From: an uncultured Prevotella sp.
GTDB taxonomy: Bacteria; Bacteroidota; Bacteroidia; Bacteroidales; Bacteroidaceae
Direction: 5' to 3'
DNA length: 43,278 nucleotides
Assembly: GCA_900768785.1 (NCBI GenBank)
Contig: CAAGEG010000152.1
Span: 1-43,278 of the forward strand
Shown: positions 16,606 through 24,681 of the stretch, in pieces
Numbering within the stretch: position 1 is the stretch's first letter
Layout: each line of letters starts with the position of its first letter
The notes under the pieces: generated by a model
What the model was told of the DNA's origin: nothing
Database searches by the model: none
The model's input: only the letters and a program-made list of their open reading frames with translations
Made by a program: the position numbers and the translations under genes

Positions 16606-18264
16606 TTAGTTATTATTTCTCTTTTCCGCCTTTCGCAAAGCAAAGTCATAAGCCTCAAGATAATATTTTATGAATTGACTCCACAATGCTTTTTTGGACA
16701 GACGTGCTGCATTATCTCTTGATTTCTTCACTTCTGCCACAGAAAGACAGCTATATTGAGCTATTGTATCTTTTATTCTGTCTGCAACTTCAGAATAGTT
16801 GTAGTCTGTACGATGAATAACTTCAACACCCTCTACAATCTTTCCATAATGTCCATAGACACTATTTGCCCATAGTCCAAAGCCTGCAAGGTCTGTAGTG
16901 ATACAAGGCACCTTGAAAGCAACGGCTTCAAGTGGAGTATATCCCCAAGGTTCATAATATGAAGGATACACGCAAAGGTCGTTGGCGAGTATCAAATCAT
17001 AGTATGTCATATTGAATATGCCATCATTACCATTAAGATAACAAGGTAGGAATATAAGTTTTACCTTATCTTCGTAACGGTTTTGCATATCAAGATATTT
17101 GAGCATATCCAATGTTTTATCGTGCGACATATTATGCAACCAATGAGTTATAAGTGGTACAGGCAATGCCGTATCGTAGTTGCCACCATTTTGCAAACGG
17201 TCTATTAGGTCTTGTCGTGGCTCACCTACCCAACCTGGAACTTCAATAAAAGCCAATACATTTTTATTCAAACGGTTATCTCGCAGCAAGCGATTCATCG
17301 CTTCTATATAGACATCAATACCTTTATTGCGGAATTCATAGCGTCCACTTGTTGAGACAATCAGCGTATCATCATCAAGAGATGTTCCTAATAAGGCGTT
17401 AGCAACATTCAGCACCATCTTACGTGCCGCTTTACGCTTCTTTGTAAACGCAGCTCCTTTAGGCACAAAACCGTCTTCAAAGCCATTAGGAAGTACAAAA
17501 TCTACCGGTTTGTCAAGAAGTTCTTTACACTCATTTGCAGTAATATCGCTAACAGTTGTAAAGCAATCAACATGTTTTGCAGTTTGTTTCTCTATTGAAT
17601 GTTTGCTTTGCATGTTCAGTTCGTCTGCCATTTGGTCACCATTATAAGCAAACAAATAATCATAAAGAGGCTTATTGTTGCCTGCAATACTTCGACCTAT
17701 GCTTGTAGCATGGGTAGTGAAGACCGTCGCAACTTGTGGTAATTTATTATTAATGTATAGCACACCAAGTCCTAACATCCACTCGTTGCCATGATAAATC
17801 ACTCTTTTGTTACCTTCCAAATAAAAATGATAATAGCTTTCAACTACCAAAGCAGCTGCATATGAGAACATTGATGCTTCATCATAATCACCATAAGCAT
17901 GCAAACTATCTACTTGATAATGCTCCCATAGCCAAGTATATATTTCATTCTTCTTACTAAAATACGGATTAAAGTCAACAAGGATTGCTATAGGGTTACC
18001 CGGCACGTTCCAACGGCCTACACGAACCGTCAAACCCTCTTCAGACGCTTTGGCCTTCCATTCGCTAAACAATGTATTGTCTTCAGTAAAACATTGATTA
18101 CTACTTTCTTTAAAATCCGGACCAATAAAAATGACCTTGTCATTTAACATATCCTGAAGTGTCTTTGCCCTTGTAGAAAGAACAGTATAAATACCTCCGA
18201 CTTTATTACATACTTCCCAACTTGATTCAAAAATATATTCCGGCAATATAAAATCTTTTGTCAT
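16606..18264 (-). CDS. Glycogen synthase, GT3 (eukaryote-like) family
   Basis: Elongates alpha-1,4-glucan from a nucleotide-sugar donor in the cytoplasm. GT3 markers are FESSWEVCNKVGGIYTVLSTRA at the N-terminus (first 20 or so residues after the start), HGNEWMLGLG, VFTTHATSIGR and the donor-site segment CVYPSYYEPWGYTPLEA with its E-x7-E-like arrangement. The open frame reaches 18315, but the ATG at 18264 (MTKDFILPEYIFE) matches the family start and sits 29 nt from a good promoter box; length is then about 552 aa. This is not the GT5 GlgA of E. coli, so donor preference (UDP- or ADP-glucose) cannot be read off. It is the first gene of the glycogen operon. Confidence 0.92.
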   Translation of the reverse strand: MTKDFILPEYIFESSWEVCNKVGGIYTVLSTRAKTLQDMLNDKVIFIGPDFKESSNQCFTEDNTLFSEWKAKASEEGLTVRVGRWNVPGNPIAILVDFNPYFSKKNEIYTWLWEHYQVDSLHAYGDYDEASMFSYAAALVVESYYHFYLEGNKRVIYHGNEWMLGLGVLYINNKLPQVATVFTTHATSIGRSIAGNNKPLYDYLFAYNGDQMADELNMQSKHSIEKQTAKHVDCFTTVSDITANECKELLDKPVDFVLPNGFEDGFVPKGAAFTKKRKAARKMVLNVANALLGTSLDDDTLIVSTSGRYEFRNKGIDVYIEAMNRLLRDNRLNKNVLAFIEVPGWVGEPRQDLIDRLQNGGNYDTALPVPLITHWLHNMSHDKTLDMLKYLDMQNRYEDKVKLIFLPCYLNGNDGIFNMTYYDLILANDLCVYPSYYEPWGYTPLEAVAFKVPCITTDLAGFGLWANSVYGHYGKIVEGVEVIHRTDYNYSEVADRIKDTIAQYSCLSVAEVKKSRDNAARLSKKALWSQFIKYYLEAYDFALRKAEKRNNN

Positions 18265-18292
18265 TATCCGATTGTGATGTGAATTTTGAGTG

Positions 18293-18300
18293 CAAAAATA
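18293..18300 (-). promoter_or_regulatory. -7 box of the glycogen operon promoter
   Basis: The minus strand reads TATTTTTG, matching TAnnTTTG, 29 nt before the chosen glycogen synthase start. This also supports that start over the longer frame. The -33 region has only a weak match. Confidence 0.5.
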
Positions 18301-18502
18301 ACAAAAACCACACATTATTAAAGGTGTTGAACATGTGTATTTTTCTTAAAACGAGTGATTTCTTGATTTAAGACAAGACACAACAAAACGTAACAATCAG
18401 CCCGACAGTGCTAAAAAGCGACAAAACCAATGCTATATTTTATGACTGATTATAAAAATTAATAAGAGATATGCAAAGATTTGGCTAAAGAAAGTCATGT
18501 AC

Positions 18503-18530
18503 CCCCAATCAGCCATTAGACCGCAGATAA
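18503..18530 (+). repeat. Solo end of the MITE-like element
   Basis: CCCCAATCAGCCATTAGACC and the following GCAGATAA match the terminal sequence of the copy at 34005-34192 (reverse complement of its right end, which reads CCCCAATCGGTCTTTAGACC then GCAGATAA). The interior and second end are absent. Confidence 0.6.
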
Positions 18531-18693
18531 CCTATTTGGATTAAATGTCAGAACAAAAAACGGCGTTTAATATGTACAACATTTTGTTACTGTATGTCAT
18601 AACAACCGGTTAAAAAGTTGACAAATATCATTTTTTAACAAAATAAACCATAAATGGCATACTATTTGCAGGAAGTATATTGCATCTTTGCAT

Positions 18694-18840
18694 TATCTTT
18701 GCATAAGATTCTATCGCTCGGCAGACTGAAAGTAAACTTTCTCTGCTCTTGCTTAAACGAATCTTTGCATAAGATTCTATCGCTCGGCAGACTGAAAACA
18801 AATTTTCTCTGCACTTGCTTAAACGAATCTTTAAATAAGG
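18694..18840 (+). promoter_or_regulatory. Tandem promoter/hairpin cassette upstream of clpC
   Basis: A 66-bp unit is repeated (18695-18760, 18761-18826), then a 14-bp partial third copy. Each unit boundary carries a -7-like box: TATCTTTG at 18694, AATCTTTG at 18760, and a decayed AATCTTTA at 18826. Each full unit contains a hairpin bounded by GCAGA/TCTGC. The inner stem is GAAAGT/ACTTTC in copy 1 (18721-18746) and GAAAA/TTTTC in copy 2 (18787-18812), so both arms changed together. It may give tandem promoters, a structured leader, or both. Confidence 0.6.
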
Positions 18841-18894
18841 ATAATGATGCTTAGATGCCATAAATAACAATTTAATTACTTACATTACGTAAAC

Positions 18895-21462
18895 ATGACA
18901 AGTCAATTTTCACCTAAAGTTTCACAAATATTAGCGTTCAGTCGTGAAGAAGCTGCACGTTTGGCAAGTCGTTCTGTCGGTCCGGAACATCTTTTACTTG
19001 GTATGATGCGTGATAAAGATGGCATTGTGAACAAGTTGCTTGGCATTTCTGACATTGACATATCTGCGATAAAAAACGAGTTAGAGGAAAAAGTAAGAGA
19101 AGATAATATCGTTCAACCCATTAACACACAAGAACTTGTGCTTAACGAGCAAGCCAGCAACATTCTTAAGCTTGCTGTTCTTGAAGCACGTATTCAGTCT
19201 TTGTCAACTGTCGATGTGCAACACATCTTTCTTGCTATCCTTCATGACCATGCCAACAATGGGGCTAAGGATGTATTAGAAACAAACAATATATTTTATA
19301 ATGAGGCTTTCTCATTCTTCCAAAAGAAGCACAAACAAACTCAAGACGGCTTGGATTTGCCCGACAAAGAAGATTTTGATGATTTTGACGATGAAGAAGA
19401 AGACGGTATTTTAAGCATAAATAGGAACGAAAACAGAAGGCAACATTCACAAAGTTCTGTTACCGGCACTAAAAAAACGCCAACAAAGACACCCGTGCTT
19501 GATAATTTTGGAACTGATCTTACGGCTGCTGCATCTGCCGGAAAGCTTGACCCTGTTGTCGGAAGAGAGAAAGAAATACAAAGAGTCATAGAGATACTTT
19601 GTCGTAGAAAGAAAAACAACCCTATATTAATCGGCGAACCCGGAGTCGGGAAAAGTGCGATTGTCGAGGGTTTGGCGCAACTTATCAACAAACGTCACAC
19701 TTCAAGAATACTTCAAAACAAGCGTCTTGTCAGTCTTGACATGACTGCTATTGTGGCAGGAACAAAATATAGAGGACAATTTGAAGAACGTATCAGGTCT
19801 CTCATTAAAGAGATTGAAAACAATCCTGATATTATTATCTTCATTGATGAAATACATACCCTTATCGGAGCCGGCTCAACTCCGGGTTCTATGGATGCCG
19901 CAAACATTCTTAAACCTGCATTAGCACGTGGCACTATCCAATGTATTGGCGCCACAACTCTTGACGAATATAGAAAATCCATAGAAAAAGACGGGGCTCT
20001 TGAACGTCGTTTCCAAAAGGTTATTGTTGAACCTACATCCAAAGAAGAGACATTGGAAATTCTCAACAACATCAAAGACAGATATGAGAAGCATCATAAT
20101 GTGTCTTATACCGATGAGGCAATATCTGCATGTGTCAAACTTACCGACCGTTATATCACAGACCGCTATTTTCCTGACAAGGCAATAGACGCTCTTGATG
20201 AGGTCGGAGCAAGGATACATTTGCGTAATGCAAAGACACCACCTGAAATTACGCAGAAAGAGCAAGAGATTAAGGCTGTGAGTGCTAAGAAAATAGCCGC
20301 CGTAAAAAATCAGAATTTTGAATTGGCAGCAGGTTTTCGCGACAAGCAAGTAGAGCTCGAAAAAGAGCTGATTGTGCTACAAAAGCATTGGGAAGATATA
20401 GATAGCGCAAATCCCGAAATTGTTTCAGAGGCTGATGTTGCTGATGTGGTATCTCTAATTAGCGGTATTCCGGTACAGCGAATAGCAGAATCAGAGAGCA
20501 AAAGGCTGAAACAAATGGGAGATGAACTGAAAAGCTGTGTCATAGCCCAAGACAAAGCAATAGAAAAGATTGTAAAATCAATACAGCGTAATCGAATGGG
20601 ACTGAAAGATCCTAATCACCCGATAGGTGCATTTATGTTTCTTGGTCCAACAGGAGTAGGTAAAACCTATCTTGCAAAAAAGCTTGCCGAGCAGATGTTT
20701 GGCAGCTCTGAGGCTTTGATTCGTATTGATATGAGTGAATATAGCGAGAGTTTCAACACATCAAGATTGGTTGGAGCTCCTCCGGGATACGTTGGTTATG
20801 ATGAAGGAGGACAACTTACCGAGCGCGTAAGACGTCACCCCTACTCTATCGTGTTACTTGACGAAATAGAGAAAGCTCATGGTAATGTATTCAATATGCT
20901 TTTGCAAGTTCTCGACGAAGGGCGACTTACTGATGGTAATGGTCGTCTTGTTGACTTCCGTAATACGGTTATTATAATGACAAGCAATGCCGGCACACGA
21001 CAATTGAAGGAATTTGGACATGGAATAGGCTTTAACGCTGGTGGCAACAAAGGCTTTGACTTAAATGATAACGACCGTGAGTATGCTCGAAGCATTATAC
21101 AAAAAAGTCTAAGCAAACAGTTTAGTCCGGAATTTCTTAATCGTATGGATGAGATTATCACCTTTGACCAACTCAATCTTGAGGCTATAAAGAAGATTAT
21201 CGATATAGAATTGCGAGGACTATACAAAAGGATTTCAGATATGGGATACAACATCTCTATTAGCGATAGTGCTAAAGAGTTTGTTGCAAATAAAGGTTAT
21301 GATGTCCAGTTTGGTGCACGTCCACTTAAACGCGCTATACAGAGCCATATAGAGGACTGTGTTTGCGAATTGTTATTAAACAACGAGTTGAAAGAAGGCG
21401 ACACAATTAAGATTACCAAAGTCAAGAATAAAGAAGAGTTGAAAGCTTCTGTCGAGCAATAA
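18895..21462 (+). CDS. clpC: ATP-dependent Clp protease ATP-binding subunit ClpC
   Basis: AAA+ unfoldase of 855 aa that feeds proteins to ClpP. Order: double Clp_N repeat (1-150), acidic linker, AAA-1 with Walker A GEPGVGKS (from 247) and IIFIDEIHTL, a short middle domain with a UVR-like coil (about 472-492, NQNFELAAGFRDKQ), then AAA-2 with Walker A GPTGVGKT (from 584) and IVLLDEIEKAH. A ClpP-docking tripeptide IGF (about 711-713) lies in GHGIGFNAGG. The short middle domain and IGF loop mark it as ClpC, not the ClpB disaggregase. It has a duplicated upstream promoter cassette and is followed after only 13 nt by a Cys/His-rich small protein. No CtsR or McsB genes are nearby. Confidence 0.94.
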   Translation: MTSQFSPKVSQILAFSREEAARLASRSVGPEHLLLGMMRDKDGIVNKLLGISDIDISAIKNELEEKVREDNIVQPINTQELVLNEQASNILKLAVLEARIQSLSTVDVQHIFLAILHDHANNGAKDVLETNNIFYNEAFSFFQKKHKQTQDGLDLPDKEDFDDFDDEEEDGILSINRNENRRQHSQSSVTGTKKTPTKTPVLDNFGTDLTAAASAGKLDPVVGREKEIQRVIEILCRRKKNNPILIGEPGVGKSAIVEGLAQLINKRHTSRILQNKRLVSLDMTAIVAGTKYRGQFEERIRSLIKEIENNPDIIIFIDEIHTLIGAGSTPGSMDAANILKPALARGTIQCIGATTLDEYRKSIEKDGALERRFQKVIVEPTSKEETLEILNNIKDRYEKHHNVSYTDEAISACVKLTDRYITDRYFPDKAIDALDEVGARIHLRNAKTPPEITQKEQEIKAVSAKKIAAVKNQNFELAAGFRDKQVELEKELIVLQKHWEDIDSANPEIVSEADVADVVSLISGIPVQRIAESESKRLKQMGDELKSCVIAQDKAIEKIVKSIQRNRMGLKDPNHPIGAFMFLGPTGVGKTYLAKKLAEQMFGSSEALIRIDMSEYSESFNTSRLVGAPPGYVGYDEGGQLTERVRRHPYSIVLLDEIEKAHGNVFNMLLQVLDEGRLTDGNGRLVDFRNTVIIMTSNAGTRQLKEFGHGIGFNAGGNKGFDLNDNDREYARSIIQKSLSKQFSPEFLNRMDEIITFDQLNLEAIKKIIDIELRGLYKRISDMGYNISISDSAKEFVANKGYDVQFGARPLKRAIQSHIEDCVCELLLNNELKEGDTIKITKVKNKEELKASVEQ

Positions 21463-21475
21463 ACCATTTTTTAAC

Positions 21476-21868
21476 ATGAATATTCGTCGTGGAAAACTCA
21501 TAATAGTTACGCTACTTTCCATAGTACTCATATACTTTGGAAATGGCATAACTATTACCAAGTGTTGCCATAATAGGATTGTTAATAACACAAATGACGA
21601 ATGTTGTCACCACAAAGACAGTAACAAGCATGGTTTGGCAAAAAAATCATGTATGAATGTGACTGTTGTACACCTTGCACCTACAACAATTGCAAAACAA
21701 ACGGGCAAGTTGATGCCTCAGATTTACGCCATTCAAATACCCGTTTTTTTAGAGTCGCTTTCTACAAAACACTTATTAAACAATAACATTCATAATAGTC
21801 TGCACAAGACTATAGCGCATGCTCCACCAAAGACTTTATTGTCTTTAATATGTACTTTTATTATTTGA
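21476..21868 (+). CDS. Small Cys/His-rich exported protein paired with a TonB receptor
   Basis: A 130-aa protein with one N-terminal hydrophobic helix or signal anchor (about 8-25). Next come KCCHNR (about 29-34), ECCHHKD (about 42-48) and a SCMNVTVVHLAPTT segment. This pattern resembles the small HYC_CC_PP-type family found before TonB-dependent receptors in Bacteroidetes, although a clear HYC is missing here; the link is from memory. The paired Cys and His suggest metal binding in the periplasm or membrane. It starts 13 nt after clpC and ends 61 nt before the receptor gene, so it is probably co-transcribed with the receptor. A direct function is not known. Confidence 0.65.
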   Translation: MNIRRGKLIIVTLLSIVLIYFGNGITITKCCHNRIVNNTNDECCHHKDSNKHGLAKKSCMNVTVVHLAPTTIAKQTGKLMPQIYAIQIPVFLESLSTKHLLNNNIHNSLHKTIAHAPPKTLLSLICTFII

Positions 21869-21872
21869 TGAT

Positions 21873-21906
21873 ATGTATCTTATTTTCAAGAGTTTAAAAG
21901 ATACAT
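21873..21906 (+). promoter_or_regulatory. Hairpin before the TonB receptor gene
   Basis: ATGTATCTT (21873-21881) and AAGATACAT (21898-21906) are perfect inverted repeats with a 16-nt loop, 23 nt before the receptor start. It could be an intercistronic structure or an operator; there is no T-run typical of a terminator. Confidence 0.35.
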
Positions 21907-21929
21907 CATTCATTAAATAAAAATCTTTT

Positions 21930-23984
21930 ATGACAACAAAGAAAATCAATATTTTTGTTGCGGCAATATTATTATTTGCTTGCAACATCTGTCGTGCGCA
22001 AAGCACACAAACATGTCACGAATGTGAAAATCATGAAACTGCCAACAAAGACTCAATAGATAACGACAAGACACTTGATGAAATATCAGTTGTCAAAAGG
22101 CGTTCGGGAGTTTCAAGAATGGCAGGTGCCGAAAATGGTATAAGAATAAATCGTGAAGAACTATTTAAGGCTGCATGCTGTAATCTCGGCGAGAGCTTTA
22201 CAACAAACCCGTCTGTTGATGTTAGTTATAATGATGCGACTACGGGAGCTAAGCAAATCAAGCTTCTCGGACTTGCCGGCACATACGTACAAATGCTATC
22301 TGAGAACATCCCCACGTTTATCGGAGCAGCGTCTCCTTATGCTTTGGGATATGTTCCGGGCACATGGATGAACGGCATACAAGTATCTAAAGGAGCCTCA
22401 TCTGTGAAGTACGGATACAATTCCATTACAGGTCAAATTAATGTGGATTATAAAAAGCCTGAGGATAAAGAGAGTATAGAGGTTAATGTCTTCGGAGACA
22501 CAAAAAGCAGAATGGAGGCTAATGCTGATGCAAATATTCATTTGAATGACAAACTAAGCACAATATTCATGATACATTATGAGAATGTGCTTAAAAATCA
22601 CGATGATAATAACGATGGTTTCCTTGACAAGCCACGCATAACTCAATATAACGTTGGCAACAGATGGAAGTATCAGTCGGGAGATTATATTTTTCATGGA
22701 GGCATAGGAGCCATTAAAGAACTGAGAAAGAGCGGTCAGATAAATCATAATGTTAATGTTTCCGACGTGCCGTTCAGAATAAGACTTGAAACAGACCGAT
22801 ATGAGGCTTATGCAAAAAACGCATATGTCTTTGACCACGACAAGGGTTCTAACATCGCTTTGCTCGTTTCCGGCTCTATGCATCAATTGGATGCAGGTTA
22901 CGGACATAAGTTATACGATGTGAACGAAAAGAATTTATATGCATCACTTGTATATGAGACAAACATTTCGGACATACACAACATCTCTGCCGGCATAAGT
23001 TTCAATCACGATTATCTTGGACAATCATACAGAACTGTTAATGATAAAGATGCGAACATATTAAAACAGAATGATAAAGAGACCGTTCCCGGCATCTATG
23101 CACAATACACGCTTAACTTGAATAGAAGTTTTAGTGCTATTGCCGGCATAAGAGCTGACCACAGTTCGCTTTACGGAACTTTCTATACTCCACGTTTCCA
23201 CTTGAAATATATGCCTTCTGACATTATCACGATGCGTGTTTCAGCCGGAAAAGGATATAGAACTGTACACGCACTTGCCGAGAACAACTATCTGCTCGCA
23301 AGCGGAAGAAATCTTGTTATTGACAATTTGAAGCAAGAAGCAGCATGGAACTATGGCGCAAGTATTGCTCTGTTAATACCTTTGTGGGACGAAACTCTTA
23401 AAATTAATGCAGACTATTATTACACAAGATTTTCGGAACAAGCAGTAATCGATTATGATAGCGACCCTATGTCAATTTATATATCCAATCTCAACGGCAA
23501 ATCATATTCAAACACATTCCAGATAGATGCGTCATACGTGTTCTTTAAAAATCTCACTCTTACTGCTGCCTATAGGCTGAATGATGTTAAGACTACATAC
23601 GGAGGCAAATTGCTGGAGCGTCCTCTAACAAGCAAATATAAAGGATTGTTCACGGCATCATACAAAACACCAAAAGGCAAATGGCAATTTGATGCAACAT
23701 TACAGATGAATGGCGGAGGTCGCTTGCCGGAACCTTATGAAAAGCTTGATGGAAGCATGTCTTGGAACAAACGTTTCAGTTCATACGAACAACTAAGTGC
23801 GCAGATTACACGTTGGTTTAACAAATGGTCTGTTTATATTGGCGGTGAAAACCTTACCGATTTCACGCAGAAGACATCAATATACAACGGCGACAATGCA
23901 TGGAGCAAAGAGTTTGAACCAACCATGATATGGGGACCGGTTCACGGAAGAATGTTTTATGCAGGAATAAGGGTTTCATTATAA
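21930..23984 (+). CDS. TonB-dependent outer-membrane receptor
   Basis: An active-uptake porin of 684 aa. The signal peptide (about 1-24) ends CRAQ. A short Cys/His stretch TCHECENHE and a TonB-box-like LDEISVVKRR (about 50-59) follow. The plug domain contains LGESFTTNPSVDVSYND, KQIKLLGLAGTYVQML and the GTWMNGIQVSKGASSVKYG strand. The 22-strand barrel ends in FYAGIRVSL. It lacks the N-terminal CarboxypepD_reg-like domain of SusC-type receptors and has no SusD partner. It is therefore more like siderophore, metal or cofactor receptors. The upstream Cys/His-rich small protein and the TCHECENHE motif point to a metal ion or metal complex, but substrate is inferred only. Confidence 0.88.
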   Translation: MTTKKINIFVAAILLFACNICRAQSTQTCHECENHETANKDSIDNDKTLDEISVVKRRSGVSRMAGAENGIRINREELFKAACCNLGESFTTNPSVDVSYNDATTGAKQIKLLGLAGTYVQMLSENIPTFIGAASPYALGYVPGTWMNGIQVSKGASSVKYGYNSITGQINVDYKKPEDKESIEVNVFGDTKSRMEANADANIHLNDKLSTIFMIHYENVLKNHDDNNDGFLDKPRITQYNVGNRWKYQSGDYIFHGGIGAIKELRKSGQINHNVNVSDVPFRIRLETDRYEAYAKNAYVFDHDKGSNIALLVSGSMHQLDAGYGHKLYDVNEKNLYASLVYETNISDIHNISAGISFNHDYLGQSYRTVNDKDANILKQNDKETVPGIYAQYTLNLNRSFSAIAGIRADHSSLYGTFYTPRFHLKYMPSDIITMRVSAGKGYRTVHALAENNYLLASGRNLVIDNLKQEAAWNYGASIALLIPLWDETLKINADYYYTRFSEQAVIDYDSDPMSIYISNLNGKSYSNTFQIDASYVFFKNLTLTAAYRLNDVKTTYGGKLLERPLTSKYKGLFTASYKTPKGKWQFDATLQMNGGGRLPEPYEKLDGSMSWNKRFSSYEQLSAQITRWFNKWSVYIGGENLTDFTQKTSIYNGDNAWSKEFEPTMIWGPVHGRMFYAGIRVSL

Positions 23985-24087
23985 TCAATCGTTGTCGTAA
24001 ATATATGCCATGAAACAGAGGGTTTATTTCTCAAAACACGGCAAAAGACAACTGTCGTAAACCACTAACGACTAACCAATTAACAAA

Positions 24088-24128
24088 TTTGGAGCAGCAG
24101 GAACAATACATGCGTCCTCTGCTCCAAA
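24088..24128 (+). terminator. Terminator-like hairpin after the TonB receptor
   Basis: TTTGGAGCAG (24088-24097) pairs perfectly with CTGCTCCAAA (24119-24128), and AGGA/TCCT inside can extend it. It is flanked by A-rich and T-rich sequence, so it could work in both directions. Confidence 0.6.
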
Positions 24129-24147
24129 ATGTTTGTTTGAGAATAAA

Positions 24148-24337
24148 CACATATCGGTCATTAGATAGCAGATAAATATTTTCCTTATCACATTGGCTTT
24201 TCAGTTCCTTTACGCTACTTTATGCACCATCTTCCACCCCGCTATATCTTGACATAGCCCCTATGACTTCAAGAATGCATGACACAATACGGCACAAAAA
24301 TATGCAAAATGAGCTTATATCTAATAACTGATTTGTG
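24148..24337 (-). mobile_element. Complete MITE-like element, copy in minus orientation
   Basis: A 190-bp element has imperfect 18-bp terminal inverted repeats: CACATATCGGTCATTAGA at the left and TCTAATAACTGATTTGTG at the right. It is flanked on both sides by the direct repeat ATAAA (24143-24147, 24338-24342). Reverse-complemented, its interior follows that of 34005-34192: the ATGTGCCG-ATTGTGTCA block is at 24280-24296, the GGCTATGTCAAGA block near 24246-24262, and the GCGTAAAGGA-C-GAAAAGCCAAT block at 24192-24216. There is no coding capacity. Confidence 0.78.
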
Positions 24338-24350
24338 ATAAATGTAATTT

Positions 24351-24390
24351 GAATCAGATTTGAATCGGATTTAAATCAGATTTAAATCAC
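24351..24390. repeat. 11-nt tandem repeat
   Basis: GAATCAGATTT, GAATCGGATTT, AAATCAGATTT and the start of a fourth unit (AAATCA) follow each other with an exact 11-nt period. Confidence 0.8.
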
Positions 24391-24423
24391 CTTCATTTCC
24401 AACGCCCGCGCGCGTAATATTAA

Positions 24424-24582
24424 GACAAAGACAAAGACAAAGATATTCATCATTATGATATACATTATGATGTTGATGATGATTTAGATTATTATAATGC
24501 CGGTGGAGTCATTACACAAAAAGCGACTGGAAATAGTGTAAACTTGTTTAGCTTTACCCTCGCTTTAAGGTTAAATATATAA
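24424..24582 (+). pseudogene. Possible 3' remnant of an outer-membrane protein gene
   Basis: A 52-codon frame without any ATG runs from after a stop at 24421 to TAA at 24580-24582. Its product is acidic at first (DKDKDKD...DVDDDLDYY). It ends in GVITQKATGNSVNLFSFTLA then LRLNI, an alternating beta-strand terminus like those of outer-membrane barrel proteins. No upstream part is found, as a MITE copy and simple repeats lie there. It may be a decayed gene end or chance open frame. Confidence 0.35.
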
Positions 24583-24668
24583 ACACCATACTTAGGCATC
24601 GTAAACACCATAGTTACGATGGCTAAACAGCATACTTATGATGGCTAAACAGCATAGTTATGAAATGC
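24581..24668. repeat. Tandem array, four 22-nt units
   Basis: Units start at 24581, 24603, 24625 and 24647. All begin AAACA(C/G)CATA(G/C)TTA and most end GATGGCT. A partial fifth unit (AAGCACTATGGT) runs from 24669 to the stop codon of the DUF5715 gene at 24682. Each unit carries a CATAxTTATG-like near-palindrome. It is the same family as the array at 13760-13847. Confidence 0.85.
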
Positions 24669-24681
24669 AAGCACTATGGTC

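Larger units (their letters stand above)
18265..18894. other. 630-nt divergent intergenic region, glycogen synthase / clpC
   Basis: It holds the leftward promoter (18293-18300), a solo MITE end (18503-18530), a short palindrome AACCGGTT near 18605, and the tandem 66-bp promoter cassette (18694-18840) before clpC. 18310-18500 shows nothing recognisable. Frames open on both strands across the cassette encode 22-aa repeats only because 66 is divisible by three; they are not considered genes. Confidence 0.65.
23985..24681. other. 697-nt intergenic region after the TonB receptor
   Basis: It contains in order a terminator-like hairpin (24088-24128), a complete MITE-like element (24148-24337), an 11-nt tandem repeat (24351-24390) and a possible C-terminal gene remnant (24424-24582). 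A four-unit 22-nt array (24581-24668) follows and abuts the stop of the DUF5715 gene. 23985-24080 shows nothing recognisable. A GC-alternating CGCCCGCGCGCG stretch lies at about 24402-24413. Confidence 0.7.

Noticed and set aside
18654..18854. A 66-codon plus-strand frame (and a matching minus-strand frame) with a perfect-looking 22-aa repeat
   Set aside because: The repeat arises from the 66-bp tandem promoter cassette, which keeps every frame in phase. Both strands are open, and it lies across promoter boxes.
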